Shown here in pieces: positions 31,488-43,304 of a stretch of DNA of 61,545 nucleotides. The translations under genes were made by a program, and so were the position numbers. The notes below the pieces were generated by a model. It saw only the letters and a list, made by a program, of their open reading frames with translations. It searched no databases and was not told where the DNA came from. Positions within the stretch are counted from its first letter, which is position 1. Each line of letters starts with the position of its first letter. The DNA is from Stutzerimonas stutzeri (GTDB taxonomy: Bacteria > Pseudomonadota > Gammaproteobacteria > Pseudomonadales > Pseudomonadaceae), in assembly GCF_024448955.1 (NCBI RefSeq), contig NZ_JAMOIH010000021.1, positions 1 through 61,545 on the forward strand, read 5' to 3'.

Positions 31488-33929
31488 ATGTCCAAGCGTC
31501 AAAGCAAAACAGGTGTCCCTCACCTGGTCTATCAAGCCAACACTGGCTTTCAGTACTACCTCACATTCCCGAAGCACTTCGCGGCCAACCCGAAACTGCC
31601 TGCGCAAATCCGGTGGTCGCTCAGCCACGACGAAGCACTTGCCCGCGACCTTGCGAGGTATCTGAACACGGCTTTCGAGCAGTTCCTTGCCAAGGCGACC
31701 GAGCACTACGTTGAGCTCTTTTCTGACCGCCTGCTGGCTGACCTCCAAAGGTTTCACTTGGCGGTAGCCGAGGCACTCAAATTCGCCGACCGAGTTTGGA
31801 AAGTCCGCCCGTCGCCAATGAAGCTCGCGAACCAAGACCTTTCGGTCGCCCACGCTCGCATGATGAAAGAGAGTGCCGAGCGTGTAGTGCTCTATAGCCA
31901 CGAGCCAGGGGGCGAAATTTTCTTCGCACTCACACCAACACCCGCACTGGTAAAAGCGCTTGGGGTCGGGTTCGTACGCTTTGACTGGCCGCTCGGAACC
32001 AGCAACCAGAACGTGGCGAGCGACGCTGCCCGGTACATTTACGCCGCCCTTGATGTACTCGAGAACGTTCCACCCTCTCCAGGGCGCTATTCGAAAGAAT
32101 CTCCTGCATTTGCAGCGATGACGCTTTATGAATACTTGTGCCATGCCCGCCCAGACCAGGGTCGGAATCTCATGCACATTCCCCCAGCACTACCGCAATC
32201 TCGACAAGCTTTGCATTTTCATCTTCAGCAAGCCAACGCGATGCATCTGAAGCTCCGCATCATTGATCGAGCGCTCTTGGTGCAGGAGGAATCGGGGCTT
32301 TATGTGATGCTTATCGAACTTGATCCGCTGTGCATGAAAGCGCATCTGAGAGAAAAGAAAAGCTTTCGGATTGAGCTGCTCACTAGCTCGATCATCATTG
32401 CGGTCCTCATGCTGACGTATACGCTGCAGAAGGTTGATAAGGTGCTGTTGCGTTACTTTCAGGAAGACGATCACGAAGATCCTTACGCCCAGGCGATGCA
32501 GGAGATCGGTGACCTCGTTCGGCGGATGTTGGGCTCTGCTGCAACCACCGAGCCTATGCAGACGATTCCGGAGCTGAACTCGCCGACAGATGCTGTGGCA
32601 CCGCCGCAGGATCCTGGCACGCTCGCGTTGCTGAATGCGCTCGGGAGCGTTCTGCCCGACTCGCAGAAAGCCAGGCTTGAAACCCTCTTTACGCAACCGT
32701 CGGTCAACGAACGCATTGTCTCGCCGACGAGCAGTCCAAACGCAGGGTTGAGCCTCGCAGCTTTAGTAAAGGAATACGAAGAACGGCAAATTCGTGAAGG
32801 AGCCTGGGCTAACCCCCGGACTCGCATTACCGCAAAGGCCCGCCTGGAAGGCCTGTGCGAGCTGCTTGGCGGGCACCGGCAAGTCGAGACGCTGACTCGC
32901 GCTGAATTCAACACGCTACGCGATCATCTGCGTAGCTATCCGAAGAACCGGCATCGCCTCCGTGCCATGCGTAACCAGCCGCTAAGTAAGATCATTAGCG
33001 ACGGTAAATTCGAGCCAATCAACCCTCGCACTGCGAAGAAGTTTTTCGAATTGGCGAGGGCGCTTGTCACCTACGCCCATGATCAAGGTTACATCACCGA
33101 AAACATCGCGGCCGGATTGGCGTTCAGCACGAAAGGTGCCGAGGCGCCTAGGAAGCGCACATATAGCCCAAGCCAAATCGAGAAGCTGCTTCACGGCCCG
33201 GCCTACACGTTAACCAAGCCGCCGCGCTGGCGTCTGGATGACTACAAGTTTTGGCTTCCGCTGCTCGGTCTCTATACCGGCGCACGGCTTAGCGAACTCT
33301 GCCAGCTGCGGCTGGAAGACATTCGGCAGGAGCTCGGCGTTTGGATCATCAGCATCAATCGGACAGGGTCGAAGCAACTCAAAACGTTCGACTCTGAACG
33401 GCTAGTGCCCATTCACAAGCAGCTGATCGAGACAGGCTTCCTCGACTATCACCAGGCTCGCCTGGACATAGTTAAGCAGGATATGAAAGCTCCTCTTTTC
33501 GAAAATATCCGTGTCTACGGTGATCTTTCTCCTGGGCACGTTGCGAGTCGTTGGTACCTGGGCTCAAGCCAGAGCAGTCATGGCTACTTGGGGCTCTGCG
33601 GCCTCGGAGAGGAGGGCCTGACGTATCACGGCCTACGGCATACTTTTATCAACCAATTCCGCCGACAGAACCTCGACCTCGCGAAAGCTAAAGCACTCGT
33701 GGGTCACGCTGATAAAAGTACAACTGGCGGCTATGGCGACTGCTATCCGGCAGGCGTCCTCAAGGACGAGCTCGACAAAATCGATTTCGGCATTGGCTTG
33801 GATCATATCCATTACCGGCACTATCAGAAGCTACAAAAAGCACAAGGTGACTTCAAAGTTGGGCGGCCGGTTGGCACGCCATTCCCGAACGTGCGAGCTC
33901 CTAAGCGCCACTGGAAATCGTACGCATAA
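31488..33929 (+). CDS. int: Large tyrosine recombinase (island integrase)
   Basis: This is the probable integrase of the island, acting on the ssrA 3' end. The start at 31488 (MSKRQSKTGVPHLVYQ) gives 813 residues, and an in-frame ATG at 31437 is an alternative. The N-terminal 400 residues are a long accessory region. A SAM-like core-binding domain follows (about 430-540), then the catalytic domain with Arg in LYTGARLSELCQL, HGLRHTF, GHAD and Tyr in GGYGDCY. The intact R-H-R-H-Y set suggests activity. A terminator follows at 33946. Confidence 0.9.
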   Translation: MSKRQSKTGVPHLVYQANTGFQYYLTFPKHFAANPKLPAQIRWSLSHDEALARDLARYLNTAFEQFLAKATEHYVELFSDRLLADLQRFHLAVAEALKFADRVWKVRPSPMKLANQDLSVAHARMMKESAERVVLYSHEPGGEIFFALTPTPALVKALGVGFVRFDWPLGTSNQNVASDAARYIYAALDVLENVPPSPGRYSKESPAFAAMTLYEYLCHARPDQGRNLMHIPPALPQSRQALHFHLQQANAMHLKLRIIDRALLVQEESGLYVMLIELDPLCMKAHLREKKSFRIELLTSSIIIAVLMLTYTLQKVDKVLLRYFQEDDHEDPYAQAMQEIGDLVRRMLGSAATTEPMQTIPELNSPTDAVAPPQDPGTLALLNALGSVLPDSQKARLETLFTQPSVNERIVSPTSSPNAGLSLAALVKEYEERQIREGAWANPRTRITAKARLEGLCELLGGHRQVETLTRAEFNTLRDHLRSYPKNRHRLRAMRNQPLSKIISDGKFEPINPRTAKKFFELARALVTYAHDQGYITENIAAGLAFSTKGAEAPRKRTYSPSQIEKLLHGPAYTLTKPPRWRLDDYKFWLPLLGLYTGARLSELCQLRLEDIRQELGVWIISINRTGSKQLKTFDSERLVPIHKQLIETGFLDYHQARLDIVKQDMKAPLFENIRVYGDLSPGHVASRWYLGSSQSSHGYLGLCGLGEEGLTYHGLRHTFINQFRRQNLDLAKAKALVGHADKSTTGGYGDCYPAGVLKDELDKIDFGIGLDHIHYRHYQKLQKAQGDFKVGRPVGTPFPNVRAPKRHWKSYA

Positions 33930-33945
33930 GGCCTAGCCAAACAGA

Positions 33946-33972
33946 GGCGGGAGCCTTGCTCCCGCCCTTTTT
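33946..33972 (+). terminator. Intrinsic terminator after the integrase gene
   Basis: GGCGGGAGC (33946-33954) pairs with GCTCCCGCC (33958-33966) over CTT, and CTTTTT follows. It begins 16 bp after the integrase stop. Confidence 0.85.
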
Positions 33973-34094
33973 ACACATCCCTTAATTATTGACAAAGTGT
34001 CAATAAAAGCTATCGAAGCTAAGCTTCCAATAGATTACCTTGACTGTTCATTTATACAGTAATAATCTGAAGCCTCACCCACTGTGAGGTATAT

Positions 34095-35354
34095 ATGAAT
34101 GTAACGTCCCCTGTCTCCATTCCTTTTTATAAGGGCCTGAGTCTGATCGTAGAGCCTGGCCATGAAGAGCACTTGCGAATCGCCTTGGCGAACATCTCCG
34201 CGGTGACGGACGCGATAAACCGCTTCCACTCTTCACCGTTACTTACCGAGTTCATGGACACTACGCTGTCCCGCTTCCTGCGAGAAAACACTTACGCAGG
34301 AAAGTCCGAGCATATGCTGCGGGCTCGAATGGAAAAGCTGAAGGTCGTCCTGACCCGAGATAACCCTACACGCCGAGTCGCTGAGCTTGATCGAGCTGAT
34401 GTGCAGCGTCTAAAGGATCAGTTGCCATTGTTACTGAAGCAGAACTCGGCTTCGGGAAGTAAAGGCGCAAACCTGATGACCTATTACCAGCTGTTCAATC
34501 GCATGCTGGACGAGGCGCTGGAGAGCAAGCTGATTACCGATGCGATCAAGGTTGCTACTTGCAGTACAAAAAAGGCCGAGGTCACAAAGCCATTTCTAGA
34601 TAGCAACCTGATTCAGATGCTCTCCGGCTGGCCTTACCAAAAGTACCTCGCGGGCACACTGCCCAAGGTCTACCAGGATGCCAAGCCGTATCGGTTCTGG
34701 TTGCTTCCTCTCGGGCTCTACACCGGCGCGCGGCTCAATGAACTCTGCCAGCTTCGTGTGCATGATGTCATCCAGGATGTCCACGGCGTAGACCTTATCG
34801 ACATTAACGATAACGGCTACAACAAGTCGCTGAAAACGGGGACATCGGCACGGCAGATTCCGATCTGCACGAAGCTTGTGGAGATGGGTTTTATAAATTT
34901 CGTAGAGGAACGACGTCAGACCGATGGCAACGATGCATTGCTTTTCGGCGAGCTGAGCTTTGACCCGAAGCACTTATACTCCCGCGATCCGAGTCGTTTT
35001 TTCTGCGGGCCGTGTACGGGAACGGGATACATCGGTCAGCATTGTCCGCCGGCCGTTAATGGCGGGCTCAATTTTAAAAGTCTCCGTCGTTCGTTTGCCG
35101 TCCGGCTGGAACGGTCAGGCATATCTCCGTCCACGATCGCCTATCTGCTTGGCCATGAAGGCAGCGCTCCGGAGGTCACAGCAGACCACTACTTGGAAAA
35201 GCCGCTGAGTTTGAGACTGCTGGAGCAGATGGAGCGCGGCCTGACTTACAACATCCAGACCGACGAGATTCGCTGGGAACATTTTAAAATGCTGCTCCAT
35301 AGCCAGGCGGGACGCGGAAAGCGCGGGAGGAAAAGTAAGCTGCAGCTTCACTAA
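34095..35354 (+). CDS. Second tyrosine recombinase, His box altered
   Basis: This 419-residue protein belongs to the tyrosine recombinase superfamily and is related to the C-terminal half of the preceding integrase (both share LGLYTGARL.ELCQLR). The catalytic domain shows Arg in TGARLNEL, LGHEG and a candidate Tyr in TADHYLEK. The HxxR box reads KSLRRSF, with Lys in the first position. It could be a partner or accessory recombinase of a two-enzyme system, or a decayed duplicate. It lies 165 bp after the first integrase and ends at a strong terminator. Confidence 0.85.
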   Translation: MNVTSPVSIPFYKGLSLIVEPGHEEHLRIALANISAVTDAINRFHSSPLLTEFMDTTLSRFLRENTYAGKSEHMLRARMEKLKVVLTRDNPTRRVAELDRADVQRLKDQLPLLLKQNSASGSKGANLMTYYQLFNRMLDEALESKLITDAIKVATCSTKKAEVTKPFLDSNLIQMLSGWPYQKYLAGTLPKVYQDAKPYRFWLLPLGLYTGARLNELCQLRVHDVIQDVHGVDLIDINDNGYNKSLKTGTSARQIPICTKLVEMGFINFVEERRQTDGNDALLFGELSFDPKHLYSRDPSRFFCGPCTGTGYIGQHCPPAVNGGLNFKSLRRSFAVRLERSGISPSTIAYLLGHEGSAPEVTADHYLEKPLSLRLLEQMERGLTYNIQTDEIRWEHFKMLLHSQAGRGKRGRKSKLQLH

Positions 35355-35407
35355 CGCATAGAGCGCGAACGATCATCGCTTGGAGATGGTTATGAGACAG
35401 GATGAAT

Positions 35408-35437
35408 AAAAGGCCGCAGCTAATCTGCGGCCTTTTT
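35408..35437 (+). terminator. Intrinsic terminator after the second recombinase
   Basis: AGGCCGCAG (35411-35419) pairs with CTGCGGCCT (35425-35433) over CTAAT, flanked by A and T runs. Confidence 0.85.
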
Positions 35438-36627
35438 GGTTCTGAACACAACAGGAAAGAAACCGTATATTTACGCGACTGCGGGTATCACTTGCGGCGA
35501 CCGTTGGAACACCCAATCGCTGAGCGCTCTTCCACCGAAGAATTTGCACCCGCTGCGACGCGAATTCCGTGACAGTCGGCTGCTGCCACACAAATAGCAC
35601 TTGAAGCATGGCCCCTTTGGCATCAGACCGGACACCGCGTCATACCTCTCTGCGACAGACACGCGGCATGGTCACCCGCCGCATCATCGACACTCACTAG
35701 CTGCCGCAAGCCCTACGAGTGACAAGGCGAGACTGCAGCACTCGAGTCATGTGACATGGCGGTCGTAAGACAAGTGTGCCGCGGTGATCGGGCTTATGAT
35801 TGAGGCCGGGGCGGCAGCGCCCGCGAATGCCACAGCTCACGTCTGTGCACAATCGCCATTTCGGCCAGGCAACGCCTGGCGGCTATGATTTGACAACAAA
35901 ATTGCGGGGGCATACTTGAAGCAGCGAAGCGTTCCTTCAAGTATGCCCCCGCGCCCCATACTTGAAACCTTCAAGTATGGGGCAGTTGAGCATTTTGGGC
36001 GTTTGCAGGTAAGCGAAACGAATGTGGAGCGAGACCGAGCAATAAGACCAAAATGATCAACTGCCTTCGCGAAGCGGCTGCCATTGTTGTCAAAAAAGGC
36101 AGCTTTCTTCATTTGCCGCAGGTAAATGGCTAGCTCTAATTTCGATGCTATGCATGGCTACCTCTGGCAAAGCGGAAGAAGCCTGCTCACGTCCGCTTCC
36201 TCTGCGGGATGCGCGACGTTTCTATGCAACGGCCGCCGCTTGGTCACCTCCCATTCTGCGAACCCACCACTTCATATGTCAGGAAAGTACACACCTCTCT
36301 GACTGACAAACACTCCGCAGCGCCATCCCTGTACCAGCCTCTCGATGACTGGATTACTCGCGAAATCGGTCGGTCCTTAGTTTTCTCCCTCCGTGCCCAA
36401 GCGGTAGAGGTAACGCCCACAGGTCGCAAAGTCTTCATGCTTCAATACCACAGGAACTCCGGTGTACGCCGCAAGCCTGCGCTCGGCCAGTTCGGCGAGC
36501 TGCAATGTCCGGGATTAGTTGACCACTACACTTCTCACCGCTAGGAACAAAAAAGTAGAAGCAAGCAGCACAGCACTGCCTGGTAGAACCGGCCTGCTCC
36601 GCTCTGGATTGCATAGCATTGCTTGCA
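35438..36627. other. Gene-poor stretch with a nested palindrome
   Basis: No convincing gene was found in about 1.2 kb. Short open frames exist on both strands, including one on the minus strand at 35471-35662 with a CxxC pair, but none has a good start site or recognisable family. The notable content is the palindromic element at 35889-36094. The stretch separates the recombinase module from the catabolic genes. Confidence 0.6.
35889..36094. repeat. 206-bp nested palindromic element
   Basis: The outer inverted repeat TTTGACAACAA (35889-35899) pairs with TTGTTGTCAAA (36084-36094). Inside are a perfect 18-bp hairpin (35904-35921 with 35935-35952), a perfect 14-bp hairpin with a 3-nt loop (35953-35966 with 35970-35983) and a 17-of-18 inverted pair (35981-35998 with 36048-36065). 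Both inner hairpins share CATACTTGAA. The form resembles a miniature mobile element or a clustered REP array. Spurious small frames across it are not genes. Confidence 0.7.
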
Positions 36628-37254
36628 CTAACCGATCTTAGGTCGCCGCATCTTGAACAAGGTTTCTGGCCCTAGCTGGAAGTAATCCGCCGAGCCGCCG
36701 CCGCGCAGGATGGGCTCGGCCGCCACGGTGTCATAAATGCCATCCTTTAACAAAGATTGCTCAATGTGTACGCCAATTACCTCGCCAAGGACCAGCCAGC
36801 TTTGCACTAATACGTTATCTGCTCGCTGCAGCTGTACGATTTGGCAAACCCGACATTCGAAAGAAACAGGGCTTTCCAGCACCCGGGGCGCTGAAATCAG
36901 TCGGGAGGACGTTGGTGTGAGCCCGCTTAGAACGAACTCGTCAACATCGGGCGCCACGGCTACGCAGCTCTGATTCATGGCCTCCGCCAGCGGACGGGTC
37001 GCCAAATTCCAAGCGAACTCGCCAGTTTCTTCGATGTTCGCGAGGCTGTCCTTACGTCCAATGCTTGAAAAGCCAATAATCGGCGGGACGTAATTGAATG
37101 CATTGAAAAAGCTATAGGGGGCCAGGTTAAGCCGCCCTTCGTCATCTTTCGATGAGATCCATCCTATGGGCCGCGGCCCCACAATAGCACTGAACGGATC
37201 ATGACGCAGACCATGGCCCCGGGCAGGCTCGTAGTAGTACATTTCATCCTGCAT
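36628..37254 (-). CDS. Flavin reductase-like (DIM6/NTAB) domain protein
   Basis: The 208-residue protein has the split-barrel FMN-binding fold of flavin reductases. Motifs seen are SAIVGPRPIGWISSKD near residue 22, NLAPYSFFNAFNYVPPIIGFSS and the late GEVIGVHIEQSLL. Such proteins supply reduced flavin or bind FMN. Their specific role cannot be read from sequence. It is the most downstream minus-strand gene of the island cluster, 550 bp beyond the NTF2-like gene. Any link to nicotine breakdown is only positional. Confidence 0.85.
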   Translation of the reverse strand: MQDEMYYYEPARGHGLRHDPFSAIVGPRPIGWISSKDDEGRLNLAPYSFFNAFNYVPPIIGFSSIGRKDSLANIEETGEFAWNLATRPLAEAMNQSCVAVAPDVDEFVLSGLTPTSSRLISAPRVLESPVSFECRVCQIVQLQRADNVLVQSWLVLGEVIGVHIEQSLLKDGIYDTVAAEPILRGGGSADYFQLGPETLFKMRRPKIG

Positions 37255-37804
37255 TTAGCCTCCAGTTCCGGTTTCGCCAGGCTCGCCTGCCCTCGCAACT
37301 AGGGATTTCGAGCAAATCGTCAACTAAACAATCCGTCGGCGTATCCCCCCGACAGCCGGTTTGCTGGTGTTGCTATTCTCCCACCACGGCGCGCAGGGAC
37401 ACGCCTAGTGGGTAAGGGGCAGGCAAACCGAACCGCTACAGTACAAGCCATCGAGGCTTCTGTTACAGACGATGCAACTAGGCAGCACATTTCCGTCGCG
37501 GTAGCCATGCCTAGTCTGTTCAATCGCTAGCAGACTCATCAGTAGCGCGCGAGCGGGGATGCGCTTAAGCTCGAAGCGGCTTTGGTTGTTATGTTGTCGA
37601 GTATCAGGCTACTGGGGGCGAAACACATCCTCCTGTTGCTACGGAGTAGCATGACTCATTATGGGTATCATCAGCGGAGCCGACGAGTGTCCAAGATTAA
37701 CAGACGCCAATGCTAAGACGGCGCAAACACTTGAGCATATACCGTAGCCAAGAGTATCGATAGTTAGCGAGGGCCACGATAGGCTCAGGGCAAGCCTGCC
37801 CGAA
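37255..37804. other. Gene-free gap between the NTF2-like and flavin-reductase-like genes
   Basis: No gene could be supported. A plus-strand frame ending at 37530 with an amphipathic stretch lacks a start and any known match, and small minus-strand frames look random. A decayed gene is possible. Confidence 0.5.
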
Positions 37805-38191
37805 TTAATGCTCGAACAGAGCTTCGCTGGCCTTCCCGTAAGCCAGCTTCGCAACAAGTTTACCGTTGTTAAAATGAAGCAGATCCAAACCCCGGAGATA
37901 CGCTGGCTTGCCGCCTAATTCAAGGTTGCAGCGCCAACTAACCATTACTTTACCTGCTTGTTCGTCAATGAATAGGTCTTCGCCAACGTATTGCACCCTG
38001 CCAAATGTTCCATCAAAAAATGGTTGGAGCGCATTGCGGATAGCCGTAACCCCAGAGTGGCGCCCACCATAGATATCTTCGAAAACCGCATCATCGGTAA
38101 AAAAATTCATGGCTGCGTCCAAATCAGCTTTGTTGTTCGCATCAACAAACCTAGAAGTCGCTTGCTCTAAGTTTCGCTTTTCAGATGACAT
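37805..38191 (-). CDS. SnoaL/NTF2-like small protein
   Basis: The 128-residue protein has the cone-like NTF2/SnoaL-2 fold pattern: an N-terminal helix, then ADLDAAMNFFTDDAVFEDIYGGRHSGVTAIRNAL, a middle strand region and the C-terminal GLDLLHFNNGKLVAKLAYGKA. Members include isomerases, cyclases and dehydratases but many are uncharacterised. It lies 223 bp downstream of the aldehyde dehydrogenase gene on the same strand. It may handle a reactive pathway intermediate, but this is inference from position only. Confidence 0.85.
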   Translation of the reverse strand: MSSEKRNLEQATSRFVDANNKADLDAAMNFFTDDAVFEDIYGGRHSGVTAIRNALQPFFDGTFGRVQYVGEDLFIDEQAGKVMVSWRCNLELGGKPAYLRGLDLLHFNNGKLVAKLAYGKASEALFEH

Positions 38192-38414
38192 TACGTTTTC
38201 CTCTTGGTGTGTGGATTCATCGTGCCGAAATCAACCCAAAAGCAACGGAGCTGATTTAACCCTAGTTAATAAAGTGCGCAAACTTGAGCTATAATCTATC
38301 TGTTGTTAGGCGACAATCTATTATCAACCATGTAGCCAAGCGCTAGCCGAGACGGAACAGAGGGGCGAATAACCCTGGGTGACGCTCGATAAGGAAAGCC
38401 TGTAAAGATGATTT

Positions 38415-41349
<2,935 letters not shown>

Positions 41350-41380
41350 TTATTTTACAAGCCGTCGCTTGGACGACCGG

Positions 41381-41782
41381 CTAGTTGGACGTCTGATTCA
41401 GCATGCATATTACGTCGCGCCGATCTTGTTCATTCTTCAGGCCGGAAAACGCCATTCGGGTAAGCGGATAGACCCCCATTGGACTGTTAAGAAACGCATC
41501 AAGATGTTCTACGGTCCAGGTGTCGCCCGACTTACGCAGTGCGGAAGAAAACTTATAACCCGGCACTTTGCCAACCTCCCGGCCAACCACACCGTGAAGA
41601 TTCGGCGCCGCAGGTCCGTGTTTCCCTGTATTGTCATTGCTGTGACAAACCGCGCATGTCTGAAAGATCTTTTTACCATTATCTGGATTGCAATTTTCAC
41701 TGGCTGTAGCGACAGAAGAAGTAGCCCCAAAAAACAGCGCCCCCAGGCACAACAACACGGCTTGAAACTTTTGTTTTATCAT
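41381..41782 (-). CDS. cycN: Periplasmic c-type cytochrome, probable electron acceptor of NicA2
   Basis: The 133-residue protein has a Sec signal peptide (MIKQKFQAVLLCLGALFFGATSSVATA, residues 1-27). It has one haem site CAVCH, and a likely axial Met in TRMAFSGL near the end, typical of class I cytochrome c. It sits between the two oxidase genes with 27 bp and 49 bp gaps. A cytochrome c encoded beside nicA2 in P. putida S16 (CycN) is known to re-oxidise NicA2, so the same role is likely here and perhaps for the second oxidase. Confidence 0.9.
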   Translation of the reverse strand: MIKQKFQAVLLCLGALFFGATSSVATASENCNPDNGKKIFQTCAVCHSNDNTGKHGPAAPNLHGVVGREVGKVPGYKFSSALRKSGDTWTVEHLDAFLNSPMGVYPLTRMAFSGLKNEQDRRDVICMLNQTSN

Positions 41783-41809
41783 GATCACTTAATCCAGTTA
41801 TAACGTTGG

Positions 41810-43246
41810 CTAACCTAATATTTCTTTCGCTTCGCGTCCGGCGCGGAGACCACTCTCCACCGCGCCATCGATGTTGGCGTGCCAGCCGTTACTTGTTTCC
41901 GCGCCCGCGAATAAAATGCGCCCTTCAGGTTGCTGCAAGTCTGTCAATCGACTCAGTTGGCCGACACCATAGGCGGCCCATGCGCCCAATGAAAACGGAT
42001 CCGCAGTCCAATCGTAGGCAGCTATTCCTAGAACTTCCACGCCGGGAAACAGTTTCCGGATTTCCCTAGTAACAGCATCACGATCATTCACGTCGATTGT
42101 TTCTGCGCGCGCGATGGTAATCGACAGTATTGTCCCCAACTCATCGCCGTAGTCGTGAGTCTGGACCCAGTTAAGCGGCTGTTGTTCATCAGCGAAAGCA
42201 AAAACTCGGCCGAGATTTTCTTTAACATGAACATAAAGCTTAGCGCCTTTACTGAGCTGCCCTTCTTGAATAAAGCGCTGTTTACCCTGCGATAGGGCCG
42301 GAGTGAATTGAATGTGGCGATAGGTATTGAGCGGAACCGTCATGATAACTGTTGCGGCGGTAATCGTTTCACCATCGTCAGTTTCGATGCGAACCCCGCC
42401 GGCTATTTGCTCCGCTGAGATAACCGGCACGTTTAATCGGACCTCGGCACCGCTATCGTCCAACATGGCCTCGATTAAACCAATAGTGCCTCCCTCTATC
42501 CGATAGTGAGTCTGCGTGTCCATAAAAGCGCTGTAGCTCCACCCGCCACAGGCAAATAACTTGAGAACTCCAGGGAGACCATATTTATCTGTGGTCTCAC
42601 CAGCATAAAGCGCCATGAAGCTATTAAGCTCTGCTCGCTGGGCGCGACTCAGCTCCAGCTCATTTATACGATCCAAGACGGACAGCTTATCTAGCTTACG
42701 GGCTCGCTCGGTAAACATGGGCTCATGTGGCCGCGGAAATGCTTCCCAGGCGTCATGGCACATCTTTTCGAAAGCGACTTTGATGTTCGTTCCAAATACT
42801 TCAGGCGAAAGCTCTTCAACGTTTCCGTCGTTATACATAACTAGAGTCTTGTCTAGGCTTGCTAGAGGGTCTTCCACTACCCCTCGACCGTAGCGTTGCA
42901 TTTCCGCCCAAATGTGAGGCTGCAACCAATGGACCCACGCTCCGCCAAACTCGATTTCCTGGCCGGCAAAATGGGAAGTGAACGTGCGCCCACCCAGGCG
43001 CGATCGTGCCTCAAGCAGAAGAGTTCGGTAGCCTTGATGGCCACATTCACGCGCAGCCGTCGCGCCAGCGAAGCCGCCACCAACCACGATCACGTCATAA
43101 TCAAACTTGGTCGCCCGCTTGGAAGTGCTGTTCTCGGAAGCGGTTGCAGATGCAATGAGCCCAAGCCCCGCAGCACCGGCCGTTGCTGCCGCCGCGCCTC
43201 CAATAAAAGATCTACGACTAAGGCCTTTGTTTAGTTTGTCATCCAT
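41810..43246 (-). CDS. nicA2: Nicotine oxidoreductase NicA2 (FAD amine oxidase, Tat-exported)
   Basis: NicA2 oxidises (S)-nicotine to N-methylmyosmine, which hydrolyses to pseudooxynicotine. The 478-residue protein follows the S16 NicA2 sequence closely as I recall it. It has a twin-arginine signal (SRRSFIGGAAAATAGAAGLG), the FAD motif VVGGGFAGATAARE and the stretch FGGAWVHWLQPH. It also has the active-site Trp in LGAWAAYGVG and Asn in GWHANIDGA, 35 residues apart as for W427 and N462 of NicA2. It is the second gene of a ridA-like, nicA2, cycN, pnao, sapd operon. Confidence 0.93.
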   Translation of the reverse strand: MDDKLNKGLSRRSFIGGAAAATAGAAGLGLIASATASENSTSKRATKFDYDVIVVGGGFAGATAARECGHQGYRTLLLEARSRLGGRTFTSHFAGQEIEFGGAWVHWLQPHIWAEMQRYGRGVVEDPLASLDKTLVMYNDGNVEELSPEVFGTNIKVAFEKMCHDAWEAFPRPHEPMFTERARKLDKLSVLDRINELELSRAQRAELNSFMALYAGETTDKYGLPGVLKLFACGGWSYSAFMDTQTHYRIEGGTIGLIEAMLDDSGAEVRLNVPVISAEQIAGGVRIETDDGETITAATVIMTVPLNTYRHIQFTPALSQGKQRFIQEGQLSKGAKLYVHVKENLGRVFAFADEQQPLNWVQTHDYGDELGTILSITIARAETIDVNDRDAVTREIRKLFPGVEVLGIAAYDWTADPFSLGAWAAYGVGQLSRLTDLQQPEGRILFAGAETSNGWHANIDGAVESGLRAGREAKEILG

Positions 43247-43304
43247 TAACTGACACCTTTAGTATCGTTGTAATTCTACTGAACCGATCAAACTAGCAAG
43301 CCGC

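Noticed and set aside
35471..35662. 63-codon minus-strand frame with CxxC motif
   Set aside because: GTG start, no ribosome site and no recognisable zinc-binding family. The Cys pair alone is weak evidence.
35904..35983. Paired hairpins considered as integron attC sites or a CRISPR unit
   Set aside because: No integron core motifs (RYYYAAC/GTTRRRY), no regular spacers and only one locus. A palindromic mobile or REP-like element fits better.
35837..36112. 91-codon minus-strand frame
   Set aside because: It spans the nested palindromic element, and its peptide simply reads through both hairpins. It is better explained as a repeat.
36209..36544. 111-codon plus-strand frame in the island
   Set aside because: No ribosome site, no family, and an overlapping minus-strand frame of equal quality. 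Likely random.
37320..37523. 67-codon minus-strand frame
   Set aside because: Low-complexity composition, no start signal and no homologue recognised.
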